Positions 36,162-43,960 of a stretch of 64,000 bases of DNA are shown piece after piece. The DNA comes from Nonomuraea basaltis (GTDB lineage Bacteria > Actinomycetota > Actinomycetes > Streptosporangiales > Streptosporangiaceae): contig NZ_VCJS01000053.1 of NCBI RefSeq assembly GCF_005893125.1, positions 1 through 64,000 of the forward strand, written 5' to 3'. Position numbers and translations under genes: made by a program. The notes beneath the pieces are model-generated. The model had not been told where the DNA came from and did no database searches. It saw only the letters and a program-made list of their open reading frames with translations. Numbering within the stretch: the first letter of the stretch is position 1; the number at the start of each line of letters is the position of its first letter.

Positions 36162-37184
36162 GTGAAATCCAGGGACGGCAGGCCTGCGGTGCTGACGGAC
36201 GTCGCCGTCCTCGCCGGCGTCTCCACGATGACCGTCTCGCGGGTGCTCAACGCGCCCGAACGGGTCCGGGCCGAGACCAGGGCCCGCGTGCTGGCCGCCG
36301 TAAAGGAGCTCGACTACCGGCCCAACCAGGCCGCCCGCCAGCTCGTCACCGGCCGCTCGGGCGTGCTCGGCGTGGTCAGCATCGACACCACGCTCTACGG
36401 CCCGGCCTCCACGCTCTACTGCATCGAGCAGGCCGCCAGGCACGCCGGCTACAACGTCAGCATCGCCAGCCTCAGCTCGCTCAACCGCCGGTCGATGGAG
36501 GAGGGCCTGCAGCGGTTGCGCGCCCAGGCCGTCGACGGCGTGATCATCGTCGCCCCGCACGAGTCGGCGGCCGACGGCCTGCGCCACCTGCCGCCCGAGA
36601 TGCCGGTGGTCGCGGTGGACGCGGGCGACGACATCCCCGTGCCCGTGGCCAAGGTCCACCAGCGGGCCGGCGCCGTCCGAGCGACCAGGCACCTGCTCAG
36701 CCTCGGCCACGAGACCGTCTGGCACGTGGCAGGGCCGGCCGACTGGCTCGACGCCAACGACCGCATCGAGGGCTGGCGCGAGGTGCTGGAGTCCGCCGGG
36801 CGGCCGGTGCCCGAGGTCTTGCGCGGCGACTGGAGCTCGCGCTCCGGCTATCGGCTCGGCCGCAGCCTCGCCGAGGATCCCGAGGTCACCGCCGTGTTCG
36901 CGGCCAACGACCAGATGGCGCTCGGCGTGCTGCGGGCGCTGCGCGAGGCGGGGCGGCGCGTCCCCGAGGACGTGAGCGTGGCCGGGTTCGACGACATCCC
37001 CGAGGCCGCCTACTTCTGGCCGCCGCTGACGACGGTGCGGCAGGACTTCGGGGAGGTCGGCAGGTACGCGTTCCACATGCTGCTGGACCGGATGGCGGGC
37101 GCCGAGCCGGGCGCGCGGCGCCTGGTGGAGCCGGAGCTCGTCGTCCGGGAGAGCACCGGCGCCGCCCCCAAGCCCGCTTCGTAG
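36162..37184 (+). CDS. LacI family regulator of arabinose-type system
   Basis: A 340-residue repressor with helix-turn-helix LTDVAVLAGVSTMTVSRVLN at residues 11-30 and a sugar-sensing domain (GVLGVVSIDT, DGVIIVAPHES, RATRHLLSLGHETVWHVAGP, ANDQMALGVL, GFDDIPEAAYF, TTVRQDF). It lies tail-to-tail with the GH51 gene, and beyond that is an ABC importer; matching operators stand before all three units, which makes it their likely shared regulator. GTG at 36162 is within GGGGTG and no better site is seen. Its 3' end is part of a 38-bp tandem repeat. Confidence 0.92.
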   Translation: MKSRDGRPAVLTDVAVLAGVSTMTVSRVLNAPERVRAETRARVLAAVKELDYRPNQAARQLVTGRSGVLGVVSIDTTLYGPASTLYCIEQAARHAGYNVSIASLSSLNRRSMEEGLQRLRAQAVDGVIIVAPHESAADGLRHLPPEMPVVAVDAGDDIPVPVAKVHQRAGAVRATRHLLSLGHETVWHVAGPADWLDANDRIEGWREVLESAGRPVPEVLRGDWSSRSGYRLGRSLAEDPEVTAVFAANDQMALGVLRALREAGRRVPEDVSVAGFDDIPEAAYFWPPLTTVRQDFGEVGRYAFHMLLDRMAGAEPGARRLVEPELVVRESTGAAPKPAS

Positions 37185-37285
37185 GGACGGCATCGGCGCT
37201 GCGCCCGAGACCCGCTTCGCAGGGACGGCATCGGCGCCGTGCCCGAGAACCCTTGGCGGGGACGGCATCGGCGCCGTGCCCGAGA
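37173..37285 (+). repeat. Tandem 37-38 bp repeat over the LacI stop codon
   Basis: Three units at 37173-37210, 37211-37248 and 37249-37285, sharing GGGACGGCATCGGCGC and ending GCCCGAGA. The first unit contains the end of the lacI frame and its TAG; the third ends 15 bases before the GH51 stop. Each unit can fold around CGGCGCCG. Confidence 0.85.
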
Positions 37286-37299
37286 TCAGCTCATGAGGA

Positions 37300-38799
37300 T
37301 CAGGCGAGCCTGATCACGTTCCACGACACCGGCGGCAGCAGGACCCGCATCGGGTCGTGCTCGACGTCCGCGTTCGGCCGGGGCGCGATCCGGTCGGGGT
37401 CGTCGGCCGTGTTGCGGGCGTAGACGTCCGGGTCCGTCAGCGTCGTGGCCTCGACGATGCGGGCCGGAGCTCGGCCGCCGAGCGCCCGGGCGTCGATCTC
37501 CAGGGAGAGCGGCCGGTCGGCCGAGCGGTTCACCGCGAACAGGGTCGTGCCCTCCTCGGAGTGCGTGGCCACCGCGTGCAGCAGCGGCACCTCGCCGTAC
37601 TCGGCCGTCTCGTACGACGGTGAGACCGGCTCGATCCGCAGCACGTCGCCCGCCGCGTGCCTGGACGCCTGCGCGAACGGATGGAACGTGGTCTGCTTCC
37701 ACGCCCGCCCGCCGGGCTCGGTCATGATCGGCGCGATCACGTTCACCAGTTGGGCCAGGGAGGCGGCGGTCACCCGGTCGCTGTTGCGCAGCAGCGTGAT
37801 CAGCAGGCCGCCGAAGGCGACCGCGTCGGCCAGGTGGTAGTGGTCCTCCAGCAGCGGCGGCGCGACCGGCCAGTCCGTGCGGGGCTCGGCGTTCTGGAAG
37901 CGTGACAGGTACCAGATGTTCCACTCGTCGAAGGAGATGTCGATCTTCTTGCGCGACTTGAGCCGGGCCCCGACGTGGTCGGCGGTGGCCACGACCGAGG
38001 AGATGAAGTACTCCATGTCGGTCGAGCAGGCCAGAAAGCTGCCGAGGTCGCCGTCCTTCTCCTCGTAGTAGGCGTGGCAGGAGATGTAGTCCACCACGTC
38101 GTACGCCTCCTCCAGCACCGTGGCCTCCCACGCGCCGAAGGTCGGCATGCCGGAGCCCGAGCTGCCGCAGGCGACCAGCTCCAGCCCGGGGTCCACCATG
38201 CGCATGGCGCGGGCGGTCTCGGCGGCGAGCCGGCCGTACTCGTGGGCCGTCTTGTGGCCGGTCTGCCAGGGGCCGTCCATCTCGTTGCCCAGGCACCACA
38301 TCCTGATCCCGTGCGGCTCCTTGGCGCCGCCCGCGACGCGCAGGTCGGACAGCGTGGTGCCGGACGGGTGGTTGCAGTACTCCAGCAGGTCGAGGGCCGC
38401 CTCGATGCCGCGGGTGCCGAGGTTGATCGCCATCATCGGCTCCACGTCGGCCTTGCGGCACCAGCGCATGAACTCGTCGACGCCGACCTCGTTCGTCTCG
38501 GTGCTGTGCCAGGCCAGGTCCAGCCGGCGCGGCCGCTCGGACTTGGGCCCGACGCCGTCTTCCCAGCGGTAGCCGGAGACGAAGTTGCCGCCGGGGTAAC
38601 GGGCCGTGGACACGCCCAGTTCCCTCGTCAGGTCCAGCACGTCGCGGCGGAAGCCGTCCTCGTCGGCCGAGTCGTGGCCGGGCTCGTAGATTCCGGTGTA
38701 AACGCATCGCCCGAGGTGTTCGACGAACGTGCCGAAGGTGCGCCGGCGTACCGGAGCGACCTTGAACGCGGGATCGATCGTGAGTTTGGCCTGATGCAC
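37300..38799 (-). CDS. GH51 alpha-L-arabinofuranosidase
   Basis: A 499-residue intracellular enzyme that removes alpha-L-arabinofuranose from arabinan or arabinoxylan fragments. GH51 motifs are complete: FGTFVEHLGRCVYTGIYEPG, STARYPGGNFVSGYRWEDG, acid/base Glu173 in CLGNEMDGPWQ and nucleophile Glu292 in ISFDEWNIWYL. No signal peptide, so it works on imported oligosaccharide, consistent with the divergent ABC importer. A promoter and operator upstream (38840-38868) tie it to the neighbouring LacI regulator. Confidence 0.95.
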   Translation of the reverse strand: MHQAKLTIDPAFKVAPVRRRTFGTFVEHLGRCVYTGIYEPGHDSADEDGFRRDVLDLTRELGVSTARYPGGNFVSGYRWEDGVGPKSERPRRLDLAWHSTETNEVGVDEFMRWCRKADVEPMMAINLGTRGIEAALDLLEYCNHPSGTTLSDLRVAGGAKEPHGIRMWCLGNEMDGPWQTGHKTAHEYGRLAAETARAMRMVDPGLELVACGSSGSGMPTFGAWEATVLEEAYDVVDYISCHAYYEEKDGDLGSFLACSTDMEYFISSVVATADHVGARLKSRKKIDISFDEWNIWYLSRFQNAEPRTDWPVAPPLLEDHYHLADAVAFGGLLITLLRNSDRVTAASLAQLVNVIAPIMTEPGGRAWKQTTFHPFAQASRHAAGDVLRIEPVSPSYETAEYGEVPLLHAVATHSEEGTTLFAVNRSADRPLSLEIDARALGGRAPARIVEATTLTDPDVYARNTADDPDRIAPRPNADVEHDPMRVLLPPVSWNVIRLA

Positions 38800-38839
38800 G
38801 AAGGTGACTCCTGTTTCGCGGGCGTTACGTCGTTCCAGA

Positions 38840-38868
38840 TTGTTAGCGTTATCAGCGGATCAGGTCAA
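38840..38868 (-). promoter_or_regulatory. GH51 promoter with LacI operator
   Basis: Read on the minus strand: TTGACC (38863-38868), 17-bp gap, TAACAA (38840-38845). The operator TGTTAGCGTTATCA (38841-38854) covers the -10 element. Confidence 0.65.
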
Positions 38869-38892
38869 GGGGCGTGCGGGCTCCACAGGCCA

Positions 38893-38945
38893 CAAGCGAG
38901 CGCTTGACCACGGGTCTTGACACACTTGGTGTTACCGCTAACACT
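38893..38945 (+). promoter_or_regulatory. Importer promoter with LacI operator and extra palindrome
   Basis: TTGACA (38917-38922), 17-bp gap, weak -10 AACACT (38940-38945). The operator TGTTACCGCTAACA (38930-38943) overlaps the -10, and a separate perfect palindrome CAAGCG-AG-CGCTTG lies at 38893-38906. Confidence 0.6.
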
Positions 38946-39135
38946 CGGGTAACCCCAACGAAACACGGGGTCCCGTACGGCGACCGCCGCTACCCGGGAG
39001 GCTCGCCCCGCCTCCCGGCGCCCGTCGCCCGGAGGCCCGTTCATGGCTGCCCTGGACCGTCTCTTTGTTAACGAGAACACGTGACAACTCGCGAGAACAC
39101 GGCCAACCGATAGCTCGGTGAAGGAAGAGGCCACT

Positions 39136-39640
39136 GTGCAAGGTCCCCCTCACATCACCCGCCGGAATCTCCTCGGTGGCAGTCTGGCACTCGTCGGCGC
39201 CGCCGCCACGGGCTGCGCCATCCCGGTGGGGCTCGGCTCGTCCCAGACCCGCGTCCAGTACTGGCACTTCCTCGGTGCGAGCGACGGCATCATCATGAAC
39301 CAGATGGTCAAGGCGTTCGCCAAGGACAACCCCGGCATCTTCGTCGAGGAGAACGTGCTCGCCTGGGGCGAGCCGTACTACACGAAGATCGCGATGGCCG
39401 GCTCCGGCGGCCGCTCGCCCGACCTGGCCACCTTCCACCTGGCCCGGCTCGCCGGGATCGGCGCCGGCGCGATCCTCGACCCCATCGACGTGAAACTCCT
39501 GGAGGAGACCGGCCTGCGCGCCGCCGACTTCAGCCCGCCGATCTGGGAGCGCGCCCACCTCGACGGCGTCCTGTACGCGATCCCGTTCGACGCCCACCCG
39601 ATGGTGCAGTACTACAACACCGACATCTGCGGCACGGCCG
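39136..39640 (+). pseudogene. Sugar ABC binding lipoprotein, 3' part deleted
   Basis: The gene starts properly: GTG at 39136 after an AAGGAAGAGG site, signal RRNLLGGSLALVGAAATGC with lipobox, then binding-protein sequence (VQYWHFLGASDGIIMNQMVK, SPDLATFHLARLAGIGAGA, YAIPFDAHPMVQYYNTDICG). Homologues run about 420 residues; here the frame departs from family sequence after about residue 168. The next bases are the end of a permease gene in another frame. The lost part should carry the rest of both lobes, so no functional binding protein can be made. The reading frame stays open by chance across the next gene. Confidence 0.85.
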
Positions 39641-39641
39641 G

Positions 39642-39719
39642 GTCCTGTTCGCCATCATCGTCATCGTCTCCCTGGCACAGCTCCGGCTGTTCCGCAAGCG
39701 CGCGGAGGGCTCGTCATGA
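39642..39719 (+). pseudogene. MalF-type permease, only the last 25 codons left
   Basis: In this frame the DNA reads VLFAIIVIVSLAQLRLFRKR and a short tail before TGA, the last membrane helix and cytosolic end of MalF-type permeases (compare VLQLRLGRRR ending the permease at 7151). Everything before is missing and replaced by the binding-protein fragment. Its stop overlaps the ATG of the intact MalG-type gene, the normal operon junction. Confidence 0.85.
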
Positions 39720-40549
39720 CCAAGCGGTTCAGCTTCAGCCAGCTCATCCTGCTGATCGTGGCGCTGGTGCTGGCGGCGATCTGGCTCGCGCCCATCGCCT
39801 GGGCGGTGGCCACCTCGCTCAAACCCGAGGACGAGACCACGATCATCCCGCTGCAGTGGATCGGCAGCGAGATCACCTTCGACTCCTACGCGCTGGTCCT
39901 GGAGACCGGCGGCATCGTCAAGTGGGCGATCAACTCGACGGTCACCGCGGTGATCGTCACGTTCCTGACCGTGCTGTTCTCGGCGATGGCGGCGTACGGG
40001 TTCGCGCGCACGCAGTTCCGCGGCCAGCGGGTGCTGCTCGCTGTCATCCTGGCCGGCATCATGGTGCCGCCGCACGTCCTGATCGCGCCGCTGTTCGCGG
40101 AGATGGTCGCGCTCGGACCGGTCGACACCTGGTGGGCGATCATCCTGCCGCAGGTGGCCGCGCCCCTGATCGTCTTCATCCTGTACAAGTTCTTCCAGGA
40201 CGTGCCGCCCGAGCTGGAGCAGGCCGCGTTCGTGGACGGGGCGGGGCGCTGGCGGGTGTTCTTCACGATCGTGCTGCCGCTGTCGCGGCCCGTGCTGGCC
40301 GCGGTGTCGATCTTCACGTTCATCACGACGTGGAACAACTTCCTCTGGCCGTTCCTCGTCTCCACCGACCCGAACACGATGACGCTGCCGGTGGGCCTGG
40401 CGAACGTCGTCCAGGGCACCTTCGGCCTGCGGTACGCCCAGATCATGGCCTCCGTCGTCCTGGCCGGCCTGCCGCTGCTCGTGGTCTTCGTCATGTTCCA
40501 GCGGCAGATCGTCCGCGGCGTCGCCCACACCGGCCTCGCCGGGCAGTGA
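39716..40549 (+). CDS. Sugar ABC transporter permease (MalG type)
   Basis: A complete 277-residue permease with about six helices and the EAA loop EQAAFVDGAGRWRVFFTIVLP. The ATG at 39716 overlaps the stop of the truncated upstream permease. It shares the family ending RQIVRGVAHTGLAGQ. With its partner permease and binding protein destroyed, this importer is presumably dead unless the deletion is an assembly error. Ligand was likely an arabino-oligosaccharide, judging from the GH51 neighbour and shared operators. Confidence 0.92.
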   Translation: MTKRFSFSQLILLIVALVLAAIWLAPIAWAVATSLKPEDETTIIPLQWIGSEITFDSYALVLETGGIVKWAINSTVTAVIVTFLTVLFSAMAAYGFARTQFRGQRVLLAVILAGIMVPPHVLIAPLFAEMVALGPVDTWWAIILPQVAAPLIVFILYKFFQDVPPELEQAAFVDGAGRWRVFFTIVLPLSRPVLAAVSIFTFITTWNNFLWPFLVSTDPNTMTLPVGLANVVQGTFGLRYAQIMASVVLAGLPLLVVFVMFQRQIVRGVAHTGLAGQ

Positions 40550-40561
40550 CGAGCTGCCCCA

Positions 40562-40697
40562 AGTAGCCCGCCGTCCGGCGGCGAGCGGTAGCGCCGGCAG
40601 GCCGGCCGCGAACCCGCCCGCCGCCGGCCCGCCCGGACAGCCCCCGCGCCGGCCCCTGGTCAGAAGCCCGAGCGGGCCTCCTGGTGGGCGGGCTACT
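40562..40697. terminator. Long-range inverted repeat between convergent genes
   Basis: Perfect 11-bp arms (AGTAGCCCGCC / GGCGGGCTACT) 114 bases apart enclose very GC-rich sequence, including smaller inverted segments. It lies just after the permease and over the stop of the opposing membrane-protein gene, so a terminator role is likely but unproven. Confidence 0.4.
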
Positions 40698-41721
40698 CCG
40701 CTCTTTCCCCGACCTTGGAAGTCAGGGCTGCGGTCCCGGACGCGCCCGGCAGGCCCCGTGCACCCGTCCAGGCGAGCGCGGTGGACAGCGCCCAGAGCAC
40801 CGCGCACTGGGCGCAGACCATCGTCCACGAGGCGCCCTCGGGAAGGTTGCCGAGCAGCGGCAGCCGCACCGTCAGCAGGAGCAGCCCGGTGGCCGTCATG
40901 GCCAGCGCCCATGACGGGGAGCTCCGGCGGGCGAGTACAACCACGGCGCCCGCGGCCCACACGAGGATCGTCGTGCCGAAGCCCAGCCACAGGTAGAGCC
41001 AGTCCAGGTTGTACGGTCGCAGGGCGACGACCAGCCAGGTGCCGCCCAGCACCGCCAGGCCGGCGGCCGCCGGTGACAGGGTGGCCGCCCACGACCGGCG
41101 TCGCGGCGTGATATCGCTGTGGAAGCCCATCAGGAGCGCGATCACCGGCGCCGCCGTGAACACCAGGGTCGCGGGTTCCGACAGCGGCCGGTCGGTCAGG
41201 GGCCCGGCCAGGATCATCGGGATCAGCGTGTAGATCAGTGTGGGTGACACGCCGATCATGGCCGTGACCTTCGCCGTCCTGACATGGCCGCGCATGATCG
41301 CCACGAATGCGACGACCGAGCAGAGGCCCGCCGCGGAGACGACGATCGACACCAGCCGTTCGACGGAGCCTGGCAGGCCCGTCAACGCGACGTCCGTGCC
41401 GAACGCCAGCGCGTAACCCCAGTGCAGGAGCTGGTTGACGCTGCCCACGGCCTGATAGCCCAGTCCGAGCAGCGCCACGAGCCGGACGGCCTCGCCCCAG
41501 GCGACGAAGCGCGGAGAAGCTCCCGCGCCGCCGAGGCGCACCCGCAAGGATAGAGACAGCACGCTGGCGATCTCGCCCCACCGGGGCTGCGGGTTCGCCT
41601 CGTCGGGCACCTCGCCCGACAGCTCCATGAACGCGTCCACCATCTCCTCCTCGCGCTCGGCGCGGTAATAGGCCGGCAACAGGCGCAGGACGGAGCGGTA
41701 GCGCTGTTCGAGCAGGCTCAT
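40693..41721 (-). CDS. Multi-pass membrane protein paired with PadR regulator
   Basis: A 342-residue protein: a soluble N-terminal helical part (YRSVLRLLPAYYRAEREEEM, like the HAAS domain that travels with PadR regulators) followed by about eight to nine membrane helices. No transport motif is seen. Its ATG overlaps the end of the padR-like gene (ATGA), a very common pairing in which PadR controls the membrane gene. Function unknown; a stress or antibiotic response is plausible by association only. Confidence 0.8.
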   Translation of the reverse strand: MSLLEQRYRSVLRLLPAYYRAEREEEMVDAFMELSGEVPDEANPQPRWGEIASVLSLSLRVRLGGAGASPRFVAWGEAVRLVALLGLGYQAVGSVNQLLHWGYALAFGTDVALTGLPGSVERLVSIVVSAAGLCSVVAFVAIMRGHVRTAKVTAMIGVSPTLIYTLIPMILAGPLTDRPLSEPATLVFTAAPVIALLMGFHSDITPRRRSWAATLSPAAAGLAVLGGTWLVVALRPYNLDWLYLWLGFGTTILVWAAGAVVVLARRSSPSWALAMTATGLLLLTVRLPLLGNLPEGASWTMVCAQCAVLWALSTALAWTGARGLPGASGTAALTSKVGERAE

Positions 41722-42047
41722 GCGGCGCCTCCGGCCGTCCTGGCCCGCAGGCGGGCGGTGGCGGTCTCGGCGGCGGCGGCCATCCTGGCGGCCTCTTCCC
41801 TGAGCGCCTTGGCGCCATCATCGGTCAGCCGGTAGTAGCGCCGCAGCCGCCCTTGCTGGGCCTCCTCCCGGTCGAGTTCGACCAGGCCGGTGGCCGAGAG
41901 CCGGTCGAGCACGCCGTAAAGGGTGCCGATCTTGAGTTGAACGTGTCCCACGGACAGCCGATCGACCTCCTGAACGATCCCATAGCCGTGCCGGGGCTCG
42001 TCCACCAGCGCGGTCATTGCCAGGAACATGGGCTCAGTAATGTTCAC
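41718..42047 (-). CDS. PadR family transcriptional regulator
   Basis: A 109-residue winged-helix repressor (FLAMTALVDEPRHGYGIVQE, LKIGTLYGVLDRLSATGLVE, RRYYRLTDDGAKAL) with a short C-terminal dimer helix. It starts at a GTG six bases downstream of a TATCCT -10, so a leaderless message. Palindromes over and beyond that -10 are probable autoregulatory operators. Coupled to the following membrane protein gene. Confidence 0.93.
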   Translation of the reverse strand: MNITEPMFLAMTALVDEPRHGYGIVQEVDRLSVGHVQLKIGTLYGVLDRLSATGLVELDREEAQQGRLRRYYRLTDDGAKALREEAARMAAAAETATARLRARTAGGAA

Positions 42048-42053
42048 CCATCC

Positions 42054-42078
42054 AGGATATCCTATTACACAAGATATC
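42054..42078 (-). promoter_or_regulatory. PadR operator/promoter region
   Basis: GGATATCC (42055-42062) overlaps the -10 TATCCT, and a second GATATC core lies at 42073-42078. Paired ATATC palindromes before a padR gene suggest its own binding sites. Confidence 0.5.
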
Positions 42079-42339
42079 GTCAGAGATGCTGCGAGGACAT
42101 TGACACCACCTCGCCGGTCAGCACAGTCGCTGGTTTGCCCTCTACACCCCTACATGCGCGGTTACAGCCCCGCAGCGCCTGGCGGCTGCCGAGCCGCCGC
42201 CGGCGGCTGTCATGATCGAGTGAGGTTCCGTTCGATCGCCTGCCGAGCCACCTCCAGGATGGCGGCCCGGCTGGGGACCGGCATCGCTGGAGCGGTCGCG
42301 GTATGCGCGGCGGGTTCGGCGCCGCCGGAGCCGTCCAGC
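42079..42339. other. Gap without a supported gene
   Basis: No frame here has convincing coding character. A short hydrophobic stretch (GTGIAGAVAVCAAGSAPPE) lies in the same frame as the decayed methyltransferase that follows and might be debris from the lost first half or from another gene. Confidence 0.4.
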
Positions 42340-42852
42340 GGCGCGATCACCGGGGCGGGCTACGCCCCCACGCTGGCGGTGGGAGATGGCCTGTACGGGT
42401 ACGCGGAGAACGCCGAGTACGATCGGCTCATCGCGACATGCTCCGTTCGCACTATCCCCCCGGCATGGCTGCAACAGGTCCGCGCAGGGGGGACCATCAC
42501 CACCCCCATGTCCGGATGGATGGGCGAGACCGCGTTCGCTCACCTCGGGTCGCCCAGCTCGGGTCGCCCAGCTCGCCGTTCCACAAGCGCAGGTTTCCTG
42601 GGGCGAAGACGCCACGTTCCTGGTCGATGTCGGCACCGGCTCGCGAGCCGATACACGGCCGGACCCCGCAGGCGGGTGGACAGTGCACCAGCACGGGCCG
42701 ATTCGCCTGTGGGATGCGGTGGAGAAAGCCATCGAGACATGGCAGGAAGCCGGACGGCCGCACCAATCCGGCTTCGGCTGACCGTAACGCCCGAGAGGCA
42801 ATCGGTGTGGCTTGGCGAGCCTGACGGGCCTTTCTGGGAGTTGCCTGCGTAG
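42340..42852 (+). pseudogene. Decayed methyltransferase of ATP-grasp RiPP type (PCMT-like)
   Basis: The sequence matches the second half of PCMT-like methyltransferases that accompany ATP-grasp peptide-maturation systems. Frame 1 reads GLYGYAENAEYDRLIATCSV and RTIPPAWLQQVRAGGTITTP; after a shift, frame 2 reads VAQLAVPQAQVSWGEDATF and HQHGPIRLWDAVEKAIETWQ; then frame 1 returns with LTVTPERQSVWLGEPDGPFW to the stop. So it has at least two frameshifts and has lost the SAM-binding first half (no GxGxG motif). A 14-bp tandem duplication (42547-42574) sits at the first shift. No ATP-grasp ligase or precursor peptide is nearby. Confidence 0.7.
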
Positions 42853-42965
42853 GCCGCGGGCGCCCTTGTTGAACGGGTTTGCCGGAGGCGCTCGTCCGTC
42901 GGCGTTCGCCGGGGCGTCGGCTCGGCGTCATCGGGCGGTGTCCGGCGGCTGCTAGAGATTCGCCC

Positions 42966-43916
42966 ATGCGCAAATCTCTGTTTCTGGCCGCCCTCATCAC
43001 CGCGTCGCTGGCCGTGCCGTCCGGCCCGGCGCACGCCGACTCCGGGCCCGCCGTCACGTTCGCCCTGATCGGCGACACCCCGTACGGCGACGCCCAGCAG
43101 GCCGCGTTCCCGAGCCTGGTCGAGTCCATCGACGCGGATGCCGACGTGCGCTTCGTCCTGCACGCAGGCGACGTCAAGAACGGCTCCTCCACCTGTGACG
43201 ACGCCCGCTTCGAGACGTTGGCAGGGCTGTTCGGCACGTTCGACGACCCGTTCGTGCTGACTCCCGGCGACAACGAGTGGACCGACTGCCACCGCACCGC
43301 CGCCGGCGGCTACCTCCCCACCGAGCGGCTAGAGGCGGTCCGCCGCGTCTTCTATCCCGTCGCGGGACGTACCCTCGGCGAGCACCCGATGGGCGTGCGT
43401 ACCCAGGCTCGCGATCCTCGCCACCGTGACTACCGCGAGAACGTGCTCTTCACCCGGGCCCGCGTGGTCTTCGCCGCGGTCCACGTGGTCGGCAGCGAGA
43501 ACGACCTGGCCCCGTGGAGCCAGCTGCCCGGCGGCGACCGGCCTGAGGAGCGCCTGGCCGAGTTCGAGGCGCGCAAGGCCGCCGCGCTGGACTGGATCGA
43601 CCACACCTTCTCCGTCGCCCGGCGGACGCAGGCGCCAGGCGTCCTGCTGCTGATGCAGGCCGAGCCCCTGACCACACCGGGATTCGCCGAGATCAGAGCC
43701 CGCATCGTGGAGCGGGCGCGGGCGTACGGCAAGCCGGTCGTGCTCGCGCACGGCGACGAGCACGTCTACGAGGTGGAGCCCGGCTACGCCGGGGTGTCCA
43801 ACCTGACCCGCCTGGAAACGTACGGCGACACGGCCGCCCACTGGCTCCGTGTCACCGCCGATCCCATGTCACCCGCCGTCTTCTCGTGGCAGCCGCAAAC
43901 CGTGGCGGCCGGCTGA
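42966..43916 (+). CDS. Secreted metallophosphoesterase-like protein
   Basis: A 316-residue exported protein with signal peptide RKSLFLAALITASLAVPSGP cut after AHA. Calcineurin-type metal motifs are visible: ALIGDTPYGD, FVLHAGDVKNGSS, VLTPGDNEWTDC and a late VLAHGDEHVYEVE, so a two-metal phosphoesterase site is likely though some ligands deviate (the GNH motif reads GDNEW). Four or more Cys occur in the mature part. The ATG at 42966 gives a clean signal peptide. Directly after the stop is a tRNA-like scar. Confidence 0.8.
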   Translation: MRKSLFLAALITASLAVPSGPAHADSGPAVTFALIGDTPYGDAQQAAFPSLVESIDADADVRFVLHAGDVKNGSSTCDDARFETLAGLFGTFDDPFVLTPGDNEWTDCHRTAAGGYLPTERLEAVRRVFYPVAGRTLGEHPMGVRTQARDPRHRDYRENVLFTRARVVFAAVHVVGSENDLAPWSQLPGGDRPEERLAEFEARKAAALDWIDHTFSVARRTQAPGVLLLMQAEPLTTPGFAEIRARIVERARAYGKPVVLAHGDEHVYEVEPGYAGVSNLTRLETYGDTAAHWLRVTADPMSPAVFSWQPQTVAAG

Positions 43917-43957
43917 CGACGGTACTGGGATATGAACCGGTGACCCTCTGCCGTACC
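43915..43957 (-). pseudogene. tRNA-Val-like 3' half remnant
   Basis: On the minus strand this reads like the 3' half of the tRNA-Val found intact at 62245-62319: AGAGGGTCACCGGTTCATA then TCCCAGTACCG, against AGAGGTCACTGGTTCAATC then CCAGTATCG. There are two one-base insertions and several substitutions, so the T arm no longer pairs well. No 5' half is present. Such ends are typical scars of integrative elements, but decay makes this tentative. Confidence 0.4.
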
Positions 43958-43960
43958 AGT

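Noticed and set aside
39118..40566. A 482-codon frame that looks like one long protein from the binding protein through the MalG gene
   Set aside because: After about codon 174 it reads MalG out of frame, giving Arg/His-rich nonsense; the join is a deletion product.
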